Below the pieces are notes generated by a model. The model did no database searches and was not told the DNA's origin. It was given only the letters and a program-made list of their open reading frames with translations. The translations under genes were made by a program, and so were the position numbers. A DNA stretch of 12,047 nucleotides from Solirubrobacterales bacterium. Its GTDB lineage: Bacteria > Actinomycetota > Thermoleophilia > Solirubrobacterales > Solirubrobacteraceae. Shown here one piece after another: positions 7,189-12,047 of the stretch. The DNA lies in the NCBI GenBank assembly GCA_003244035.1, contig QHBV01000212.1, positions 4,815-16,861 of the forward strand. The letters are read 5' to 3'. Numbering within the stretch: the stretch's first letter is position 1; every line of letters starts with the position of its first letter.

Positions 7189-7393
7189 CTATCGTGAACA
7201 GTTCTGCGCCGCCGTTTCGGGTAAGGGCAGCAGGTTCTCCTCTCCTCCGGTCAGGTCGCCCCGCCGCACCGAGATCCATCCGCGAGCGCCATCCGAGATG
7301 AGCGCGTTGGCAACCGATCCCTGCGCGTGGGCAGCATGCTCGAGCTCGTCGGTGAACGCCAGCGCCCTCTCGTATGCCTCGACGATCATGCCC
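7189..7393 (-). pseudogene. Remnant of a large ATPase/LuxR-type regulator (helical-repeat region)
   Basis: This open stretch reads EAYERALAFTDELEHAAHAQG, then SVANALISDGARGWISVRRG, ending in TAAQNCSR. The pattern of an ALAF...A...GS helix, a (R)GW helix and RRG(D/E)L...E resembles the C-terminal helical repeats of AAA-ATPase/LuxR-family transcriptional regulators, which are abundant in Thermoleophilia. Those regulators exceed 800 residues, whereas here about 66 remain, with no helix-turn-helix before the stop. The homology ends at 7390-7393, exactly where the IS3-like left end begins, so disruption by that insertion is likely. Identification is by resemblance only; a short unrelated ORF cannot be excluded. 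Confidence 0.4.
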
Positions 7394-7530
7394 TGACCCC
7401 CTGAGTTCGGTCCGACCCTTGTGAGAGTTTCTCGCGCCCGCGATCATGGGCGAGGAGGGAACTCTGATGAAGCGACGCAGGCACGCGCCGGCGCAGATCA
7501 TCCGCAAGCTCCGAGACGCCGAGCGGGCAT
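7394..7530 (+). mobile_element. Left-end fragment of an IS3-family insertion sequence
   Basis: The fragment begins TGACCCCCTGAGTTCGGTCC, in the style of an IS3-family terminal inverted repeat starting with TG. A leader follows, then a strong AGGAGG (7453-7458) and the start of OrfA at 7467. The transposase reading frame loses similarity after about 7526. No OrfB, right end or matching target duplication is seen, so it is a dead, truncated element. The exact right boundary is uncertain by a few bases. Confidence 0.6.
7467..7526 (+). pseudogene. Truncated IS3-family transposase OrfA (first 20 codons)
   Basis: The peptide MKRRRHAPAQIIRKLRDAER is a close match to the conserved OrfA N-terminus of IS3-type elements (typically MKRKRHTPEQIIRKLREAE), the start of the helix-turn-helix DNA-binding protein. 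A good AGGAGG lies 8 nt upstream. After residue 20 the frame becomes unrelated sequence (ASPYPQTDPRG), so the protein is broken and non-functional. Confidence 0.65.
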
Positions 7531-7775
7531 CGCCATACCCCCAAACTGACCCACGTGGCGCCTTCGGCGGCCAACAGATCGTCCCGGTGCAGGATGCGGC
7601 GACCTTCAGCTCGCCCGCGACGATCACTCTCACGTGCAGGGCTTCAGCATCAGGCAATTCAAGAGCGTAATCACCGCCATCCAGGAGAGCTCGATCGGTT
7701 GAGAGGAGCCGCGCCGGGATGCGAACCGGAGTGCGCAATGCGTCCCCCCGACGCGCATCGCGCCTAGCAGCTACT
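7531..7775. other. Unassigned intergenic or decayed sequence
   Basis: No intact gene is supported here. ACTGACCCACG near 7545 could be the end of a second insertion sequence, but no partner end is visible. A minus-strand stretch over about 7600-7730 looks protein-like (RIPARLLSTDRALLDGGDYA, then ELPDAEALHVRVIVAGELKV) but has no plausible start and matches nothing I recognise. It runs into unrelated frames near the IS junction. The most economical view is a fragment of a gene destroyed by the same rearrangements. Confidence 0.4.
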
Positions 7776-7804
7776 GAGAGGCCCCGCTCCGGCGGGGGCG
7801 TCTC
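7776..7804. terminator. GC-rich hairpin upstream of the sigma-factor gene
   Basis: GAGA-G-GCCCCGC (7776-7787) pairs with GCGGGG-G-C-G-TCTC (7792-7804). The stem has 11 base pairs, one bulged G (7798), one G/G mismatch (7780/7800) and a 4-nt loop. It resembles actinobacterial gene-end hairpins but has no T-run. It may insulate the downstream operon from the decayed region, or may be part of its leader, 53 nt before the GTG. Confidence 0.45.
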
Positions 7805-7857
7805 GGCGTGGGATGCAAACATCTCACAAGGCGTCCACGGCCGGCGTTTGATCACCA

Positions 7858-8331
7858 GTGAGCCTGCCTCCCTTCCAACATCTGCTCGACGCTCACGGCC
7901 GCGATGTCCACCGCTTCCTGGTCGCGTCGGTCGGGCCGGTCGACGCCGACGACTGCTACCAGGAGGCGTGGATCGCGGCGCTGCGTGCCTATCCGCGCCT
8001 GCCGGAGGACTCGAACCTGCGCGGCTGGATCCTGACCATCGCCCACCGCAAGGCGATCGACCACTTCCGCTCCGCGGGGCGCGAGGCGATCCCCGCCGGC
8101 GACGACCTCGCCGAGCAAGCGGCGGTACCCCCGGCTCGGGCGTTTGGCGACGAGGACCTCTGGGCCCAAGTCCGCGCGCTCCCGCCCAAGCAGCGGACCG
8201 CCCTCGCCCTGCGGTTCGTGCTCGATGCCGCCTATGCCGAGATCGCCGCAGCGATGGGCACGAGCGAGGACGCCGCCAGAAGGAACGTCCACGAAGGGCT
8301 AAAGCGACTGCGAACGGAGTACCGACGATGA
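7858..8331 (+). CDS. ECF-type RNA polymerase sigma factor
   Basis: This 157-residue sigma-70 family protein has only regions 2 and 4, as in the extracytoplasmic-function group. Region 2 (about 5-72) contains DADDCYQEAWIAALRAYPRL and NLRGWILTIAHRKAIDHFR, the core-binding and -10-recognition helices. Region 4 (about 99-151) contains LPPKQRTALALRF and the helix-turn-helix AYAEIAAAMGTSEDAARRNV for the -35 element. The GTG start is chosen because it gives the expected short N-terminus (FQHLLDAHGRDVHRFL); no clear Shine-Dalgarno precedes it. Its stop overlaps the alkyltransferase start by ATGA, implying translational coupling. No anti-sigma gene with a membrane helix is adjacent. Target promoters are unknown; control of its own operon is an inference. 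Confidence 0.93.
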   Translation: MSLPPFQHLLDAHGRDVHRFLVASVGPVDADDCYQEAWIAALRAYPRLPEDSNLRGWILTIAHRKAIDHFRSAGREAIPAGDDLAEQAAVPPARAFGDEDLWAQVRALPPKQRTALALRFVLDAAYAEIAAAMGTSEDAARRNVHEGLKRLRTEYRR

Positions 8332-8933
8332 CCGAGCTCGACCCCCTCAAGCAGGCGCTGACCGAGGCGCTCCCGGTGCAAGCCGGCCACCCGCTGCCCG
8401 ATTTCGCAGACGCCGCCGCGGCGGCCGGGCTGCTCGATGTCGCCTACGCCACCTTCGACTCCCCGGTCGGGAAGCTGCTGCTGGCGGGTACTCCGGGTGG
8501 ACTCGTGCGGATCGCGTACGCCGACGGCGACACCGAGGACACGGTTCTCCAGGAGCTCGCCGCACGGGTCTCCCCGCGGGTGCTCGAGGCACCGCGCAAG
8601 CTCGACGAGCCACGCCGCGAGCTCGAGCAGTACTTCGCCGGGCGCCGGCGCGAGTTCGAGCTCCGGATCGATTGGCAGCTGACACGCGGCTTCGGCCGCC
8701 GCGTGCTGGAGGCGACCGCCAGGATCCCCTACGGCTCGGTCTCGAGCTACATGCGGGTGGCCGCGGAGGCGGGCAGTCCCCGCGGCTCTCGCGCCGCCGG
8801 CAACGCGCTGGGAGCCAACCCGCTGCCGATCGTCGTGCCGTGCCACCGGGTGCTGCGCGCTGGCGGCGGCCTCGGGGGCTACACGGGCGGCCTGGAGCGA
8901 AAGCGTGCGCTGTTGGGGCTCGAAACTGGGTAG
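8328..8933 (+). CDS. ogt: Methylated-DNA--protein-cysteine S-methyltransferase (O6-alkylguanine-DNA alkyltransferase)
   Basis: This suicide repair enzyme transfers the alkyl group from O6-alkylguanine in DNA to its own cysteine. It has 201 residues from the ATG at 8328, with GGAG 8 nt upstream. The nucleophile is Cys172 in the signature IVVPCHRVLRAGG (168-180). The helix-turn-helix includes IPYGSVSSY (133-141), the likely arginine finger is in SRAAGNALGANP (154-165), and the C-terminus is GLGGYTGGLERKRALLGLE. The ribonuclease-H-like N-domain starts near residue 38 (VAYATFDSPVGKLLLAGTP). The first ~36 residues are an Ala/Leu-rich extension absent from Ogt/Ada-C proper. I see similar extensions in memory of actinobacterial homologues paired with a sigma factor, but their role is unknown. 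The frame stays open far upstream, but the overlap with the sigma gene fixes the start. Confidence 0.95.
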   Translation: MTELDPLKQALTEALPVQAGHPLPDFADAAAAAGLLDVAYATFDSPVGKLLLAGTPGGLVRIAYADGDTEDTVLQELAARVSPRVLEAPRKLDEPRRELEQYFAGRRREFELRIDWQLTRGFGRRVLEATARIPYGSVSSYMRVAAEAGSPRGSRAAGNALGANPLPIVVPCHRVLRAGGGLGGYTGGLERKRALLGLETG

Positions 8934-8942
8934 GGTCGCGCC

Positions 8943-9893
8943 GTGGACCTCCTGGGCCCAGTGCGCGCGCTGGACCGCCACCAGCAGCAGCACCGCTGGC
9001 TGGCGATCCCGATCGCGGTCAACAAGAAGTTCTCCGACGACGGGGGCGGCGGCCTCGCCGCGCTGGTCGCCTACTACGCCTTCTTCTCGCTGTTCCCGCT
9101 GCTGCTCGTGCTCTTCACCGTGCTCGGGTTCGTGCTGCACGGGGATCCCAGCGCCCAGCAGTCGGTCAAGAGCTCGGTCCTCAGCCAGTTCCCGATCATC
9201 GGCAACGACCTCAAGAGCCTGGGCACCCTTCACGGGAGCGCGATCGCGCTGGTGATCGGGATCCTCACCTCGCTGCTGTCGGGCCTCGGAGTGACGCAGG
9301 CCGCTCAGAACGCGTTCGACCGCGTGTGGGCGGTACCGCTCAAGGACCGGCCGAGCGCCCTGCGGGCTCGGCTGCGCGGGCTCGCGCTGCTCGTCACGCT
9401 GGGTCTCCTGTTCCTGGTCGCGACGCTCGCCTCCGGCATCGTCACGGGCGGTCTGGGCGGACCGCTGCTGAAGGTGGCGGGGATCGCGCTGTCGCTGCTG
9501 CTCAACTTCGCGCTGTTTCTCGCGGCCTTCCGGCTGATGACGGCGCGCGAGGTGCCGACGCGCAGCCTCTGGACCGGCGTGATCGTCGCCGGCGTCCTGT
9601 GGGAGGTCCTGCAGGTCCTGGGGGGCTACTACATCGGCCACGTGCTCAAGCACTCGACCGGCACGTACGGCCTGTTCGGGCTGGTGATCGCGCTGCTCGT
9701 GTGGCTGCATCTCGGCGCGCAGATGACCCTTTACGCCGCGGAGATCAACGTCGTGCGAGCGCGCAACCTGTGGCCACGCAGCCTGTTTGGCCCGCCCGTG
9801 GCTCCCGCCGACGAGAACGCGTTGCGCGCACTCGCGAAGGTCGAGGAGCGCACCGAGCAGGAGCAGATCGAGGTCAGCTTCAGGCGCCCGTGA
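8943..9893 (+). CDS. YihY/virulence factor BrkB family inner-membrane protein
   Basis: This 316-residue polytopic membrane protein has six predicted helices near residues 37-65, 98-118, 146-168, 174-197, 208-232 and 241-265. Family hallmarks are GLAALVAYYAFFSLFPLLLV (first helix) and the final GTYGLFGLVIALLVWLHLGA followed by AEINVVRARN. The C-terminal ~40 residues are charged and probably cytoplasmic. The molecular function of the family is not established; older names such as ribonuclease BN are misassignments. The GTG start lies 9 nt after the ogt stop with AGGG just upstream, so it is probably co-transcribed with the sigma factor and alkyltransferase. A functional tie to alkylation damage is not evident from the sequence. 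Confidence 0.92.
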   Translation: MDLLGPVRALDRHQQQHRWLAIPIAVNKKFSDDGGGGLAALVAYYAFFSLFPLLLVLFTVLGFVLHGDPSAQQSVKSSVLSQFPIIGNDLKSLGTLHGSAIALVIGILTSLLSGLGVTQAAQNAFDRVWAVPLKDRPSALRARLRGLALLVTLGLLFLVATLASGIVTGGLGGPLLKVAGIALSLLLNFALFLAAFRLMTAREVPTRSLWTGVIVAGVLWEVLQVLGGYYIGHVLKHSTGTYGLFGLVIALLVWLHLGAQMTLYAAEINVVRARNLWPRSLFGPPVAPADENALRALAKVEERTEQEQIEVSFRRP

Positions 9894-9917
9894 GCAGGCC
9901 GATTCTCGCTCGCCACA

Positions 9918-9947
9918 GCTGCGTCTTGCGTCTACGCGAAGACCAGC
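9918..9947. terminator. Bidirectional hairpin between convergent genes
   Basis: GCTG (9918-9921) pairs with CAGC (9944-9947), and GTCTTGCG (9923-9930) pairs with CGC-G-AAGAC (9935-9943). The result is a 12-bp stem with single-base bulges at C9922 and G9938 and a TCTA loop. It lies in the 55-bp gap between the membrane-protein stop and the helicase stop and starts 1 nt after the latter. This is the expected place for a shared terminator. No T-run is present. Confidence 0.55.
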
Positions 9948-9948
9948 C

Positions 9949-12047
9949 TCAGCCCAGCCGCTCAGGCGCCGGCCGGCGTGTCGTCTCCAGCGGCCAGGAG
10001 CAGAGCCCACCCTCGGCCGGGCAACCGCGACAGATCGCGCGGTGAGGCGCGACGGTGACGGGGAACTCACGGCGCAGAACGCGCTCCGTCACGCCCGCGA
10101 GATCGCGCTGTAGACGATCCGCATCGGCTCTGGCGAAGCTCGCGGCGACGGGACCGTCGACACGCTCGAGGAACATGTGAACGACCTCGACCTTTTCCGC
10201 CCCGGCGTGCAGCGCGGCCAGGGCATACACCAACCGTTGGAGGGCGTAGCCGGCCTCCACCACCGATGCCGGGTCGGCACCCTGCAGCCGATCGCTCTTG
10301 TAGTCCACCACGAGCATCCGCCCCCCGGACTCGCGCGCGAGTACGTCGAACGCACCGGTGATCACCAGACCGGCGGCTGCTGGTGCGGCTGCTGGTGCCG
10401 GGTCGCCCAGCGGCGGATCGCCGAGCGCGAACGAGAAGCGCTGCTCGCGCCGAACCTCGCGCGCGCGCCCAAGCCGGGCGCACAACGAGCCGGCGGCGAA
10501 CCGCCCGACCATCGCCGCCAGCTCCTGCCCCTCGCCCGCGCCCACGGCACGGCCCCCGGCGGCCGCTGCGATTGCCGCGGCGCTCGGCGGCGCCGGTCGT
10601 CGGAAGTCCAGCCGCTCGAGCAGCGCGTGCGCGAGGACTCCACGCGCGGCGCCGGAGAGCGGCGCCGGCACCCCCGCGCGTCCGATCCGCTCGCGGCGAT
10701 CTGCGCACTCGGCCTCGGTGCGATCTGCGCCCTCGGGCACCTCCGGCAGCCCCAGCATGCGCTCGGCGTAGAAGCGGTAGCCGCAGCGCTCGTACTCGCG
10801 CAGGGCGGTGTAGCTCAGGTGCGCGACGGGGGGAGCAGCCTCGACGGTAGGTGGGGGCGGTGGGGGTTCGATCGGGCCTGGTTCCTGGCCTGGACGATCT
10901 AACTGGCGCATATCGCAAGTTCGATCGTCCAGGTCCTCCGGCCCGACGAGCGTGAGCCGCACGCCCTCGGGCGGCGAGCTCAGATCGGGGACGAACGCCG
11001 GCCCGATCCAGGCGATCGGGCCCCCGCCGGCGCCGCAGGACCAGGCGTCGAGCTTGGCCGCGCCGCTCAGGATCAGGCGCTCCCGGGCACGCGTCATCGC
11101 GACATAGAACAGCCGCCGCTCCTCCTGCTCCTCGCAGCGCTGCTGCTCGGCCCCGAGCTCGGCGTAGTGCAGCGCCGGCTCGCGCTTGGCGGTCCCGGGC
11201 TCGGCCAGCCGCAGCCCCAGCCGCCCGTCGCGCCCGATGCGCAGCAGCTCGGCGCGGTGCCGCGGCCCGCGCCCGAGGTCAGCCACGCATACGATCTCGA
11301 ACTCGAGGCCCTTAGCCCGGTGGATCGTCATCAGGCGCACGGCGTCCAGCGCCTCCCCCTCGACCGGCGCTTCGCTCTCGCGGCTCCCGTCCGCTCCGCC
11401 CCAGCCGGGGCTGCGGCGCTGGACGAGCTCGAGGAAGGCGCGGAGACCTCCTCCTCCCCCGCCGGCGGCTTCGTGCGCGCGCGCGAGGCGCATCAACTTG
11501 CGAACGTTGGCGAGCCGCCGAGCGCCGCCGGGCATCGCGAGCATCGCGAGGTCGTAGCCGGTGAGCTCGAGCGCTCGCTCGATCAGCTCCTCGATTCCAA
11601 CTCGTGACGCCGCCGCGCGCTCGCCGGCGAACCACCGTGCGAACGCAGCCAACCGATCGCGATCGGGCGCCGCCAGCTCGTCGAACGTCCCCCCCGGATC
11701 GCGCAGCACCCACCAGGGATCGCGCGCGGCCGCCCGCGCGGCCGCGGCGAGCACGACCAGCGCGTCGAGCCCCACACCAACCAGCCGCGAGGCCAGCACC
11801 GTGTACAGCGCCTCCTCCTCGCGCGGGTTGGCAAGCGCGGAGAGATAGGCGAGCAGGTCGACCACCTGCGGGTGCGCCCAGTAGCCGCGGCCGCCGATCG
11901 TGTAGGTAGGGACGCCCAAGTTCTCGAGCGCACGTTCGTACGTACGCAGGTCGGTACTCGCGCGGGCGAGGACGACCACGTCGCCCGGCTTGGCGCCGCC
12001 GGCGACGAGCTCCGCCACCCGCGCCGCGAGCGCCCGCGCCTCGGCCA
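9949..12047 (-). CDS. RecB/AddA-like UvrD-family helicase with C-terminal Fe-S PD-(D/E)XK nuclease, partial (C-terminal ~698 codons)
   Basis: An ATP-dependent helicase-nuclease of the kind that resects double-strand breaks. The frame is open to the right edge, so the N-terminus with Walker A and DExx motifs is missing. Residues are numbered from the in-frame GTG at 12018. Helicase elements are GDVVVLARAS (12-21), VRLMTIHRAKGLEFEIVCVA (motif V region, 227-246) and RRLFYVAMTRARERLILSG (motif VI, 301-319). A Pro-rich linker (about 375-397) leads to a RecB-type nuclease with His464 (GVLAHALLERL), Asp558 (GAFDVL), Asp572/Lys574 (VVDYKSD) and QRLVY (594-598). Cys412, Cys663, Cys666 and Cys673 form the four-cysteine iron-sulfur clasp seen in AddB, AdnA and Cas4-type nucleases. 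All these catalytic residues are intact. A partner subunit would lie beyond the window. An AdnA- or AddA-like role is inferred, not proven. Confidence 0.92.
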   Translation of the reverse strand, partial: AEARALAARVAELVAGGAKPGDVVVLARASTDLRTYERALENLGVPTYTIGGRGYWAHPQVVDLLAYLSALANPREEEALYTVLASRLVGVGLDALVVLAAAARAAARDPWWVLRDPGGTFDELAAPDRDRLAAFARWFAGERAAASRVGIEELIERALELTGYDLAMLAMPGGARRLANVRKLMRLARAHEAAGGGGGGLRAFLELVQRRSPGWGGADGSRESEAPVEGEALDAVRLMTIHRAKGLEFEIVCVADLGRGPRHRAELLRIGRDGRLGLRLAEPGTAKREPALHYAELGAEQQRCEEQEERRLFYVAMTRARERLILSGAAKLDAWSCGAGGGPIAWIGPAFVPDLSSPPEGVRLTLVGPEDLDDRTCDMRQLDRPGQEPGPIEPPPPPPTVEAAPPVAHLSYTALREYERCGYRFYAERMLGLPEVPEGADRTEAECADRRERIGRAGVPAPLSGAARGVLAHALLERLDFRRPAPPSAAAIAAAAGGRAVGAGEGQELAAMVGRFAAGSLCARLGRAREVRREQRFSFALGDPPLGDPAPAAAPAAAGLVITGAFDVLARESGGRMLVVDYKSDRLQGADPASVVEAGYALQRLVYALAALHAGAEKVEVVHMFLERVDGPVAASFARADADRLQRDLAGVTERVLRREFPVTVAPHRAICRGCPAEGGLCSWPLETTRRPAPERLG
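10889..10933. repeat. 45-nt near-perfect palindromic element inside the helicase-nuclease linker
   Basis: The outer arms CCTGGACGATC (10889-10899) and GATCGTCCAGG (10923-10933) are perfect complements. Inside them AACT (10901-10904) pairs with AGTT (10918-10921), then GCG (10906-10908) with CGC (10914-10916), around the loop CATAT. That makes 18 paired bases per arm pair with just two single mismatches (10900/10922 and 10905/10917). The length is 45 nt, 15 codons, and keeps the frame. It encodes roughly LDDRTCDMRQLDRPG in the inter-domain linker. By my count it is about 56% G+C, clearly below its surroundings. Confidence 0.8.

Noticed and set aside
7690..7740. tRNA-like T-arm (GGATGCGAACC, reverse complement of a T-loop-like sequence)
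   Set aside because: The flanking bases do not form the five-base T stem, and no anticodon or acceptor arms fit either strand.
7719..8327. Upstream open extension of the ogt frame
   Set aside because: It overlaps the sigma-factor gene out of frame and the translation is Arg/Pro-rich. The ATG at 8328 has a GGAG and the ATGA overlap.
8232..10070. Minus-strand open frame of 612 codons opposite the sigma/ogt/YihY operon
   Set aside because: It is Arg/Glu/Gln-rich low-complexity translation, antisense to three recognisable genes. It is a shadow frame.

Overview
The window is high-GC DNA (about 70% G+C by eye) from an actinobacterium. The closest stylistic match is the Thermoleophilia (Solirubrobacterales/Gaiellales). 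This rests on inference from the very high GC, the Ku-based end joining, the form of the sigma factor/alkyltransferase pair, an LPXTG surface protein and several GTG starts. No rRNA, tRNA or CRISPR array is visible.

Layout, left to right. (1) 1-2825, minus: the N-terminal ~940 codons of the glutamate synthase large subunit (gltB), cut off by the left edge of the window. (2) 2826-2978: a divergent intergenic region with a 12-bp perfect palindrome and a second short inverted repeat. (3) 2979-3335, plus: a small Thr/Ser/Gly-rich secreted or lipoprotein-like gene. (4) 3494-4450, minus: bacterial Ku, possibly transcribed leaderless. (5) 4544-5527, minus: an aldo/keto reductase followed by a strong hairpin. 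(6) 5602-7113, minus: a 503-residue surface protein with a signal segment, three near-identical InlB-B-like repeats, two low-complexity repeat tracts and an LPFTG sortase signal. (7) 7128-7857: a decayed region with the tail of a large ATPase-type regulator, the left end of an IS3-family element with the first 20 codons of its OrfA, and unidentified sequence. (8) 7858-9893, plus: a tight cluster of ECF sigma factor, O6-alkylguanine-DNA alkyltransferase (4-bp ATGA overlap) and a YihY/BrkB membrane protein (9-bp gap). (9) 9949-12047, minus: the C-terminal ~700 codons of a RecB/AddA-like UvrD-family helicase with an iron-sulfur PD-(D/E)XK nuclease domain, cut off by the right edge.

Three loci concern DNA damage. 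Ku and the helicase-nuclease belong to double-strand-break repair (end joining and end resection). The alkyltransferase repairs O6-alkylguanine, and its overlap with a dedicated sigma factor suggests its own regulatory circuit. They are not one operon. Nitrogen assimilation (gltB), the reductase and the surface protein are separate units.

The least expected structure is a 45-nt, almost fully self-complementary element (10889-10933). It sits in frame in the linker between the helicase and nuclease halves of the right-hand gene, has lower GC than its surroundings and looks like an inserted palindromic element.
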